A DNA stretch of 12,887 bases from Planctomycetaceae bacterium. Its GTDB lineage: Bacteria > Planctomycetota > Planctomycetia > Pirellulales > Thermoguttaceae. Positions 7,484 to 12,887 of this stretch are shown in pieces. The first letter of the stretch is position 1. Each line of letters starts with the position of its first letter. The stretch is from positions 1 through 12,887 of the forward strand of contig DOMV01000275.1 in NCBI GenBank assembly GCA_003509805.1, in the 5' to 3' direction. A program made the translations under genes and the position numbers. Under the pieces are notes generated by a model. That model was not told where the DNA came from and searched no databases. It saw nothing but the letters and a program-made list of their open reading frames with translations.

Positions 7484-8317
7484 TTAATTTTTGCCGAGAA
7501 CCCAGTGAATCATTTCAAGGACTTCCATGTCCGCGTCTTTACAAGCCTGGGCGACGGTCTTAGCGGGATCCTTGACAAACGGTTGATCGAGAAGGCAACT
7601 TTCGGCCAAAAACGCCTTGATCTTGCCTTCGACGATCTTTTCGATGATGTTGTCCGGTTTCCCGGCATTGTTCTGCTTGACTTCTTCCGTTACGACGTCG
7701 CGCTCTTTGGCGATAACGGTCGGATCAAGGTCGGACTGTTTGAGCGCTTTCGGCTTCATGGAAGCGATGTGCATGCAAATATCGCGGGCCAATTCGGAAA
7801 AAGCGCCCTCGATTTTGACGATCACGCCGACGGCGTTGTTGTGGTGGAGGTAGTTCGCGCTTTTGCCTTCCACCCGGACCATCCGGCTTGCCTTGAACAC
7901 CTCGCGGATTTTGTTCATCAAGTCGTCGAGATCCTGTTGCAGGGTCGTCGCGCGCCCTTCCGGCGTCTGCTTCAACAATTCCTCCATGGAGGAAGCGCCC
8001 TGCCCGGTCGCGAGTTGTTTGGCCATGTTGTTGACCAACGCGATAAATTCTTCGTTCTGGGTGACGGGGGCACTCTCGCAAAGCAACTCGACCATCGCGG
8101 TCGTACCCGTCTTAGGATCGGTGTAAATCGCGATCCGTCCGGATTCGGTCTCGCGGTCGGAACGTTTTTCCATGGTTTTCTTACCGGCTTTGCGCATCAG
8201 CTCAACGGCCTCGTCCTCGTTACCGTTTGCCTCCTGCAACGCCTTTTTACAATCTCCGAACGGCAACCCGGTACGATCACGAAGCGATTTGACTTGTGCG
8301 GCAGAAATGTCGGCCAT
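7484..8317 (-). CDS. tsf: Translation elongation factor Ts
   Basis: EF-Ts (277 residues) is the guanine-nucleotide exchange factor that recycles EF-Tu from GDP to GTP form in the cytosol. The N-terminal UBA-like domain (1-55) carries the canonical RTGLPFGDCKKALQEANGN, including the TGxxxxDCKKAL motif, followed by ELMRKAGKK and the core exchange domains. The C-terminus has the usual LLDQPFVKDPAKTVAQA and a final hydrophobic helix (VLEMIHWVLGKN). Length is normal. The start is well supported by AAAGGA about 8 nt upstream. It lies directly downstream of rpsB on the same strand, the classic rpsB-tsf pair, separated by 109 bp with a hairpin/T-run that may set the ratio of the two products. No pyrH or frr follows as it does in many bacteria; the S1 gene comes next. 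Confidence 0.97.
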   Translation of the reverse strand: MADISAAQVKSLRDRTGLPFGDCKKALQEANGNEDEAVELMRKAGKKTMEKRSDRETESGRIAIYTDPKTGTTAMVELLCESAPVTQNEEFIALVNNMAKQLATGQGASSMEELLKQTPEGRATTLQQDLDDLMNKIREVFKASRMVRVEGKSANYLHHNNAVGVIVKIEGAFSELARDICMHIASMKPKALKQSDLDPTVIAKERDVVTEEVKQNNAGKPDNIIEKIVEGKIKAFLAESCLLDQPFVKDPAKTVAQACKDADMEVLEMIHWVLGKN

Positions 8318-8370
8318 CTGAATGATCCTTTTATAGTGAAAAATTTTGATATTGTAACGAAACGATACGA

Positions 8371-8410
8371 AAAAACGGAAAGTATCGATGGAGCGATTTC
8401 TTTCCGTTTC
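8371..8410 (-). terminator. Intrinsic terminator/attenuator between rpsB and tsf
   Basis: On the minus strand a perfect 10-bp stem, AAACGGAAAG (8401-8410) with CTTTCCGTTT (8374-8383), encloses a 17-nt loop and runs into a T-rich end (GTTTTTTCG). It starts 17 bp after the rpsB stop and ends about 55 bp before the tsf start. Because no clear promoter precedes tsf, partial read-through (attenuation) is more likely than full termination. Confidence 0.6.
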
Positions 8411-8426
8411 GGCCGAAACGCGACTC

Positions 8427-9158
8427 TTATTCGCTTTCTTTCAGGATTCCCGCCTCTTTTTTCCCCTCGATCACGGCATCAGCCAGCGAACGCATAATAA
8501 TTTCGATGGAACGGATCGAATCGTCGTTACCGGGAATCGGCAAATCGATTTCATCGGGATCGGAGTCGGTATCGATCAGCGCAACCGTAACGATACCCAG
8601 TTTTTGGGCCTCGTAAACGGCATTCTTTTCCTTCTTGGGATCGACAAGCACCATACATTCCGGGAAATGACTCATGTGCCTGATACCGTTGAGGTTGCGA
8701 TACATTTTTTTGTATTCGCGCGTCAACGAAGCCTGCATCTTCTTTGAGTAGGTCGCCAGCTCTTCGGGATTTCCGATAATACGTTCCAACTCTTCCAGCC
8801 GACCGAGTCGGCTACGGATCGTACGGAAGTTGGTCAACGTCCCACCGAGCCAGCGTTCCGCGACGAACGGCATCCCGCAACGTTGCGACTCGGTCGAAAT
8901 CGTATCCGTCGCCTGACGTTTGGTGCCGACGAAAAGAATCAACCGCCCCTGCGCGGCGACCTGCTTGAGATACTTGCGGGCAAGAAGAAGTCCGCGAACG
9001 GTTTCGCGAACGTCGATAATATGGATTTGTTTGTGACGACCATAGACATACGGCCGCATTTTGGGATTCCATTGACTGGCGCGGTGCCCGTAATGGACGC
9101 CCGCGTCACGCAGTTCCTGGAGCGAAAATGAAATTGGTGAAGAAGTTACGTCCGACAT
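8427..9158 (-). CDS. rpsB: 30S ribosomal protein S2
   Basis: The 243-residue protein begins MSDVTSSPISFSLQELRDAG and then carries the S2 landmarks GVHYGHRASQWNPKMRPYVY, GRHKQIHIIDV, RWLGGTLTNFRTIRSR and the C-terminal IPGNDDSIRSIEIIMRSLAD. S2 binds late to the head-platform junction of the 30S subunit and is needed to recruit S1, whose gene lies two positions downstream. Length is typical and nothing is missing. The ATG at 9158 has a GGAAAGG 11 nt upstream. It is the first gene of the rpsB-tsf cluster, with a strong promoter at 9342-9369 and a leader of about 175 nt. Confidence 0.98.
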   Translation of the reverse strand: MSDVTSSPISFSLQELRDAGVHYGHRASQWNPKMRPYVYGRHKQIHIIDVRETVRGLLLARKYLKQVAAQGRLILFVGTKRQATDTISTESQRCGMPFVAERWLGGTLTNFRTIRSRLGRLEELERIIGNPEELATYSKKMQASLTREYKKMYRNLNGIRHMSHFPECMVLVDPKKEKNAVYEAQKLGIVTVALIDTDSDPDEIDLPIPGNDDSIRSIEIIMRSLADAVIEGKKEAGILKESE

Positions 9159-9334
9159 GCGATTCGATACCTTTCCAGCGCCTTCGGCACACCGGCTTCG
9201 CGAACAGCCCTGCGCGGATTACCCCGTGCGGACCACCCCGCTGCCGACGTTTCGGCGACAAGAGTGAACGGTCATAAAAGATGCCCGGGACGTTCACGGA
9301 CCGCAGACGTGGAACAACCGGGATACAAAAATAC
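9159..9334 (-). promoter_or_regulatory. Long untranslated leader of the rpsB transcript
   Basis: The promoter at 9342-9369 implies transcription starting near 9334, leaving about 175 nt before the rpsB ATG. It contains no convincing gene. S2 is known to autoregulate rpsB-tsf through its leader in some bacteria; I do not recognise a described S2-leader motif here, so a regulatory role is inferred only from length. Confidence 0.35.
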
Positions 9335-9341
9335 AACGTCG

Positions 9342-9369
9342 AGTATACCGCAAAGTTCAGGACCGTCAA
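9342..9369 (-). promoter_or_regulatory. Strong sigma70-type promoter for rpsB-tsf
   Basis: The minus strand has -35 TTGACG (9364-9369), a 16-bp spacer and -10 TATACT (9342-9347), which is close to consensus. It lies 22 bp downstream, in the direction of transcription, from the edge of repeat A4. It probably drives rpsB, tsf and, by read-through, the S1 gene. Confidence 0.7.
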
Positions 9370-9390
9370 CGGGAGGGCGACCGCATTTTA

Positions 9391-9508
9391 TATACCGGAG
9401 CCGGTTAAGTTTTTCGTCCTATCCGCCTGCTTACCTTCGGCAGTGTCGTTTCGACGGGCAGGCTTCCCGGGAATCGGCTTCGGGAAAATTTCAACCGCCT
9501 TCAGTATA
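9391..9508 (-). repeat. Family A dispersed repeat, copy A4 (best-preserved)
   Basis: This is a 118-bp copy. The plus-strand left edge TATACCGGAGCCGGTTAAG and the reverse complement of the right edge, TATACTGAAGGCGGTTGAA, form an imperfect terminal inverted repeat. Inside, GCCTGC (9425-9430) pairs with GCAGGC (9458-9463) around two hairpins, TACC-TTC-GGCA (9432-9442) and GTCG-TTT-CGAC (9445-9455), giving a three-way junction. The copy cuts off the 3' end of the decayed gene at 9509-9883. Confidence 0.75.
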
Positions 9509-9883
9509 TCAAAGCCGGTTGGGTCGTTGGCAAACACAGCCCACACAACCGCCCGTTTTGCGGATCGTCGCAATAATCGATCCTTTCGGGGCGTCCTCAA
9601 GAGCGTGCATCTCGCGGTGGTGATACGGACACGGTCCGCCGTGATGGCCGTTGAGCAGGATGATCGGTCGCACCCCCGTTTCTTTCGCCGCGCGGAGAAC
9701 GGCGGTCAATCGGGCCGCCACGGCGCAAGGTGGAACGAGCGGCGCCCGAAGGGAATCGCCTGGTGCAGCGGGTCTTCCTCAGGTCCTTCCAGGACGGCTT
9801 CTTCCGCCCCCGGTTCCCATGCCGGAGAAAAGGATGGGCAATACGGCAAGCGCACGGGAAAAGTTTCGTATGGCAAATGACAT
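9509..9883 (-). pseudogene. Frameshifted, truncated gene remnant, possibly an exported hydrolase
   Basis: From an ATG at 9883 one frame reads a signal-peptide-like MSFAIRNFSRALAVLPILF and stops at 9779-9781. A second frame (about 9807 to 9710) reads EEAVLEGPEEDPLHQAIPFG, also protein-like. The first frame resumes from about 9745 with LTAVLRAAKETGVRPIILLN (from ~9709), then GHHGGPCPYHHREMHALEDA and IIATIRKTGG, and ends inside repeat A4. A gene read in alternating frames and cut off by a repeat is best explained as decay. The LLNGHHGG stretch resembles the NGHGGN motif of the creatininase amidohydrolase family, but this is weak and a different family is possible. Pseudogene status is more secure than identity. 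Confidence 0.4.
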
Positions 9884-9911
9884 TCGACTCACAAACGGTA
9901 AAAGTCACGAG

Positions 9912-9930
9912 CCGGGAACCGTGTTCCCGG
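9912..9930 (-). terminator. Strong hairpin downstream of the membrane-protein gene
   Basis: CCGGGAAC and GTTCCCGG form a perfect 8-bp stem with a 3-nt loop, 55 bp after the stop of the minus-strand gene ending at 9986. No T-run follows immediately on the minus strand (CTCGTGACTTTTA comes next), so it may be a weak terminator or simply an mRNA 3'-end hairpin. Confidence 0.35.
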
Positions 9931-9985
9931 AGTATCCGGAGTGTGCCGACCCGGGGTAGGCTTGACTTTGAAAAACACGTACTTT

Positions 9986-11299
9986 TCAACCGTTCTCCTG
10001 GGCCGTCGCGAGCGTCGTCACGGGCATCGGAAGCGGATCGGGAAGAAGCGTCGGCGCACGATAAATCTCGTTCAACGGGGCATTGTCGACGCTCCTCCGG
10101 AGAAGCAGGTAGATTGCGACGGCGCTGCCCCAGAAAAAAGTGAAAACGAACGCGATTTTAATCAGGGAAAAAAGGCCGAGCCAGGCGGCTATGATCCAAT
10201 TGGCATCGATCCAACGGGCGCCGATTCCGCCCGCGAGGCCGGGTTCCACGAAAAACGTCGGCGCTCCCGTCGCGGCGACGTCCCGAATCGATTGTGGAAA
10301 AAACAGGACGGCCGAGCCTGCCGCGACGTCAAGAAAAAGGGACAGGAAAAAGAAGGACACCATTCCGAGGCAGGCGCTACAGGCCAGGTAGAACAAATAG
10401 TGCAACGGTCTTTGGTAAACATAGGAGTACATCCGGCTCACGGCGTCGAAGGCGTCGCTTCCTTCAACCGCCACGGCGGCGACCATGAGCGGCCACCCGA
10501 ACACCAGCGCGACGCCGAGAAGGACCGACAACAAACCGGCGAGCAAGCCCAGCGGAAAAAGAAGGCCGGCGAGATAATCCAACACGGGAACGTTCGACAT
10601 CAGGCCGAGCAGAAGACTCGGCAGATAACAGCAAAGCATCCCGATCAACGGAATCAGGAACGAACAAAAGGTCGAGCCCGAGGTCTGCTTCATGAATGCG
10701 GAAAGCGTGGAAAGCGACTCGTTTTCCCGGACCGTCAATCGCATCGCGGCGACCCGGGAAATACCGGTCCCCAGATACCCCCAGAGCAGCATGAGAAAAA
10801 AGAACCAAATCGACGAAGGAACGGCGGGAACCGAGAAACGGGAGGAAAAAACATGCCCGGGGGCGGACGATGCGTTTCCGGGAGGGCCGATATCCCAGGT
10901 CCAAACATCACCGGCGGCACTCAAAAACACGTTCCACGGGAGGAAGACGCCGCCATGAAAAATGCTCCGTAAATTCGACGACGGTTCCTCGCTCCAATCG
11001 TAACGTGCCGGCGTGAGGAGCGGAAGGACATTGATCGGCTCGCAGAGCCGGGAAAGCCGTTCCCCGCCCGTTTCCCGCCGGATACGTCCGGAAGAATCCG
11101 AACCGGTCTCCGGGGCAAAAGCGATATTCAATAAATATCCGGCGGCAATCGTGAGCAGGACTCCGACCATTGCCAGGTAGAGCGGCCGCAAACCGATCGC
11201 CACACGCGGAATCTTCGCCAGGAAAACAACCGGGATCAAGTCCTGCCAATCAATCCGGCGAATCGTTCCTTCGCCGATATCGTGAACGCATTTTTTCAT
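9986..11299 (-). CDS. Polytopic inner-membrane protein of unknown function
   Basis: The 437-residue protein is clearly coding, with long hydrophobic segments at roughly 38-61, 162-186, 210-235, 240-278 (one long or two short helices), 298-330 and 366-401, giving about six to eight membrane spans. An extracytoplasmic loop (~62-160) follows the first span. The motif SDAFDAVSRMYSYVYQRPLH (281-300) between two spans is the kind of sequence I associate with a conserved but unnamed planctomycete membrane family. The C-terminal tail (~402-437) is Pro-rich and probably cytoplasmic. I see no catalytic residues and do not assign a function. The start at 11299 (MKKCVHDIGEG) lacks an obvious Shine-Dalgarno sequence. 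It stands alone: a decayed fragment lies downstream and a gene-free gap upstream, divergent from ftsK. Confidence 0.8.
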   Translation of the reverse strand: MKKCVHDIGEGTIRRIDWQDLIPVVFLAKIPRVAIGLRPLYLAMVGVLLTIAAGYLLNIAFAPETGSDSSGRIRRETGGERLSRLCEPINVLPLLTPARYDWSEEPSSNLRSIFHGGVFLPWNVFLSAAGDVWTWDIGPPGNASSAPGHVFSSRFSVPAVPSSIWFFFLMLLWGYLGTGISRVAAMRLTVRENESLSTLSAFMKQTSGSTFCSFLIPLIGMLCCYLPSLLLGLMSNVPVLDYLAGLLFPLGLLAGLLSVLLGVALVFGWPLMVAAVAVEGSDAFDAVSRMYSYVYQRPLHYLFYLACSACLGMVSFFFLSLFLDVAAGSAVLFFPQSIRDVAATGAPTFFVEPGLAGGIGARWIDANWIIAAWLGLFSLIKIAFVFTFFWGSAVAIYLLLRRSVDNAPLNEIYRAPTLLPDPLPMPVTTLATAQENG

Positions 11300-11328
11300 C
11301 GGGAAAACGGAAAAAGATCGATGCGATT

Positions 11329-11354
11329 GTCAAAAAACACCGTCAAAAAACACC
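11329..11354. repeat. 13-bp tandem duplication (GTCAAAAAACACC x2)
   Basis: Two perfect adjacent 13-bp units are followed by a further GTCAC. It is the first of three unrelated tandem duplications within 170 bp. Confidence 0.9.
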
Positions 11355-11390
11355 GTCACAAACGCGGCGTCTTTCACGGAAACCGGTTTT

Positions 11391-11420
11391 TTCAAACAAC
11401 AGGTCTTCAAACAACAGGTC
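11391..11420. repeat. 15-bp tandem duplication (TTCAAACAACAGGTC x2)
   Basis: Two perfect adjacent 15-bp units, with a sequence unrelated to the duplications on either side. Confidence 0.9.
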
Positions 11421-11468
11421 GTTTCAACGAAAGGAGCGACATACCGGCGCGGCAATTCTTTACGCTTT

Positions 11469-11498
11469 CATGCTTGTCCCTTGCATGCTTGTCCCTTG
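11469..11498. repeat. 15-bp tandem duplication (CATGCTTGTCCCTTG x2)
   Basis: Two perfect adjacent 15-bp units; the third duplication in this gap. Confidence 0.9.
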
Positions 11499-11745
11499 TC
11501 CGGCAGACGATCCGGGAAATCCATCCCCATCATATCCCGATCAATCGTTAAAATCAATCACCCGGTTCTAGGGAAAAACACGGTTGGATGGCGTGAGGCT
11601 TTTTTTTTGCTATCGTCGGCGATCCGGGACGATGATCCCGACTGCCCCGGGTAGGCGCGCTTGCCGCGGTTTCCCGGGAGTCACTACGTTCGGTTTTCAG
11701 CATGGAATCCGATATTTTCGTCATTCCCTCGCCGAATCAACTTGA

Positions 11746-11891
11746 CCGTAAACGGCCTGACAATCCTCCCGCGCACAATCGCCCGCCGCTCGAACGATCC
11801 GTTTATGTCATTGTTCAAACAGGGGTTAAGGGCGAGTGATCGCGGTAGGCAGACTTGGCCAAATGGTCGTTTTCATCGCGTTTCCAGTATT
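11746..11891 (+). repeat. Family B dispersed repeat, copy B3, upstream of ftsK
   Basis: Read toward ftsK it runs from CCGTAAACGGCCTGACAATC through CCCGCGCACAATCGCC and GGCAGACTTGGCCAAATGG to GTTTTCATCGCGTTTCCAG and TATTA. It matches B1 along the core and B2 at its gene-proximal half. It ends 52 bp before the chosen ftsK start. Sequence to its left (11694-11745) may be further element sequence, since it contains TTTTCAGCATGG, the reverse complement of a CCATGCTGAAAA end. Confidence 0.7.
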
Positions 11892-11943
11892 ACTCAACCA
11901 ACGTCGCCGTTTGCACGGGCCAATCATCTTGCGTGCCAGACCG

Positions 11944-12887
11944 ATGCATTTTACTCCCAATCGTGTTTTCGGTATCCTGTTGCTCGGGCTGTCCGTTTTT
12001 TTGGCGGTCGGTTTGATCGGCTACGATCCGGGCGATCCGCCTCGCGGTTCGGTCTATCCGAGAACGGAGGATATCCGTAACTATTGCGGCAGTGCCGGGG
12101 CCTACGCGTCCTTTGCCATGCTCCAAGGGATCGGCTTCGTCGCCTACCCGTTTCTTGCCGCCTTGTTCGCCGGCGCGATTCATCTCCTGCGCAATCGAGG
12201 CGTCGATCAATCGATTTTACGGTTGCTTGGCGTTTTTCTCCTGGTCGCGGGTGCTTCCGGAATGGCGTCGATCACGATCCCCTTCAGCCCGGGGCCGCCG
12301 ATCGGTGCCGGGGGGTATCTCGGGGCCATCCTCAAATACTTTCTCGTCCAACACGTTTCAGCGGTCGGTGCCATCCTGTTCCTGGGCAGTTTCGTCGTCT
12401 CGGGTGCGGTGCTCGCCTATGACGGAACGCTGCTGCGGGCAAGTATCCTGATCTTTTCGTGGATTTCAGGTCGAACGCCAGTCGCCCTTCGGCAAACAAC
12501 GCCTCAACAAACGACACGGCCGCCAGGCGACCTGTCCGTCGTAAGCCTCGCCGTCACACCCGCGCGCACAACGACAAATGACATCAGGACTGCGGCATAC
12601 GAAAGCGATTTCGGGGACGAGGATGAAAATGAGGACTACCGGGATGAAGACGAGGAAGATGAGTATGACGAGGAGGATGAGTATTACGAGGAGGAGGATT
12701 ACGAGGACGAAGAGGATTATGGCGAGGACGCATACGAGGAGGAAAGTGAATCGCATGAAATTGACGACGACAATCGAAACGGCGGAGAACCGGATTGCGT
12801 GCCGATTCCCCGTCCGCGTCGTCGAGCCAACACGGCGGCCGCATCCCTGACAGCAGAACCGCCGACAGCCGAACCACGAACGGCCCC
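11944..12887 (+). CDS. ftsK: DNA translocase FtsK, N-terminal membrane domain and acidic linker (3' end outside window)
   Basis: The frame is open to the window end (314 codons visible). The N-terminus fits the FtsK_4TM membrane domain: spans near 8-27, 59-82, 90-113 and 138-159, with a conserved-looking NYCGSAGAYASFAMLQGIG before the second span. Residues ~220-276 are an extreme Asp/Glu/Tyr-rich linker (for example DEDEEDEYDEEDEYYEEED), followed by a Pro/Ala/Arg-rich stretch. FtsK anchors at the division septum and pumps DNA so that dimeric chromosomes are resolved; the motor (alpha/beta) and gamma domains would lie beyond the window. I chose the ATG at 11944 (MHFTPNRVFG), just before the first span. 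An in-frame ATG at 11863 inside repeat B3 would add 27 residues (MVVFIAFPVLLNQRRR...). No Shine-Dalgarno sequence is evident. Identification rests on topology, linker and context, so it is good but not certain. Confidence 0.75.
   Translation, partial: MHFTPNRVFGILLLGLSVFLAVGLIGYDPGDPPRGSVYPRTEDIRNYCGSAGAYASFAMLQGIGFVAYPFLAALFAGAIHLLRNRGVDQSILRLLGVFLLVAGASGMASITIPFSPGPPIGAGGYLGAILKYFLVQHVSAVGAILFLGSFVVSGAVLAYDGTLLRASILIFSWISGRTPVALRQTTPQQTTRPPGDLSVVSLAVTPARTTTNDIRTAAYESDFGDEDENEDYRDEDEEDEYDEEDEYYEEEDYEDEEDYGEDAYEEESESHEIDDDNRNGGEPDCVPIPRPRRRANTAAASLTAEPPTAEPRTA

Larger units (their letters stand above)
11300..11943. other. Gene-free 644-bp gap between divergent genes
   Basis: No convincing gene is present. 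It contains three short tandem duplications (11329-11498), a T9 run at 11601-11609 without a strong stem before it, a GC-rich segment at 11620-11690 including CCGGGACGATGATCCCG (weak hairpin), and repeat B3. Promoters for both divergent flanking genes should lie here, but I cannot point to a good hexamer pair. Confidence 0.5.

Noticed and set aside
6133..7563. Plus-strand ORF of 476 codons opposite the S1 gene
   Set aside because: Antisense of four clear S1 domains; it merely continues through repeat B2 into tsf.
9941..10972. Plus-strand ORF of 343 codons opposite the membrane-protein gene
   Set aside because: Highly charged Lys/Arg/Glu/Gln product is what antisense of hydrophobic codons gives; the minus frame has well-formed membrane spans.
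11282..11551. Plus-strand ORF of 89 codons in the gap before ftsK
   Set aside because: Contains the recent tandem duplications, has no domain signal and no ribosome site; treated as non-coding.
11570..11640. Terminator at the T9 run
   Set aside because: No stable stem directly precedes the T-run on the plus strand, and the minus-strand reading has none before the A-run complement either.
9900..11670. Possible third repeat family around CCGGGTAGGC (9951-9960 and 11648-11657)
   Set aside because: The shared stretch is too short and lacks matching flanks; it could be chance in GC-rich sequence.
5203..11891. CRISPR array or tandem repeat array from the repeated sequences
   Set aside because: Copies are dispersed over kilobases, are 118-160 bp long and lack spacer-like regular spacing; no cas genes are visible.
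12466..12756. Minus-strand ORF rich in Ile, Leu and Val that looks like a membrane peptide
   Set aside because: It is the antisense of the GAG/GAC/GAT-rich acidic linker of FtsK, which automatically reads as hydrophobic residues.

Overview
The window looks like chromosomal DNA of a member of the Planctomycetota. I infer this from protein style, not from a marker gene: a large GspK/PilX-like secretion-associated protein with the GKINLNT motif, a four-domain S1 protein, a planctomycete-type polytopic membrane protein, an FtsK with a long acidic linker, moderately high GC, and weak or absent Shine-Dalgarno sequences at several starts. The order or family within the phylum cannot be fixed from this sequence alone.

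Layout. Positions 1-1847 hold the 3' part of the secretion-associated gene, followed by an outer-membrane beta-barrel protein (2108-3328) with its own sigma70-type promoter. Converging on these from the right is a run of minus-strand genes, in transcription order rpsB (ribosomal protein S2), tsf (EF-Ts), an S1-domain protein, ribBA (riboflavin synthesis) and yidD (membrane-insertion factor). A strong promoter at 9342-9369 precedes rpsB, and a hairpin plus T-run between rpsB and tsf looks like an attenuator. Upstream lie a decayed gene fragment (9509-9883) and a 437-residue polytopic membrane protein of unknown function (9986-11299). After a 644-bp gene-free gap, the 5' part of ftsK begins at 11944 on the plus strand and runs off the end.

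The most unusual content is in the spaces between genes. Two related families of short dispersed repeats, with no transposase in view, fill nearly every intergenic gap. Family A (about 118-130 bp; imperfect terminal inverted repeats beginning TATACYG; internal three-way-junction fold) occurs as four copies plus one end fragment. Three lie 10-20 bp after a stop codon, one lies inside the leader-coding part of the beta-barrel gene, and one cuts off the decayed gene. Family B (core about 150 bp) occurs three times, each time upstream of a different gene (S1 protein, ribBA, ftsK) and always in the same orientation relative to it. Each B copy carries a conserved ATG. At two genes this ATG is in frame with the gene and would give an N-terminal extension; at ribBA it opens a 41-codon upstream ORF that stops 4 nt before the ribBA start. 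Copies of both families, and one gap without a repeat, also contain 12-15-bp tandem duplications.

The coding content is otherwise mainly housekeeping: translation (rpsB, tsf, S1), a cofactor pathway (ribBA), envelope biogenesis (yidD, barrel protein, secretion protein) and chromosome segregation (ftsK). I see no rRNA, tRNA, CRISPR array, integrase or insertion-sequence transposase.
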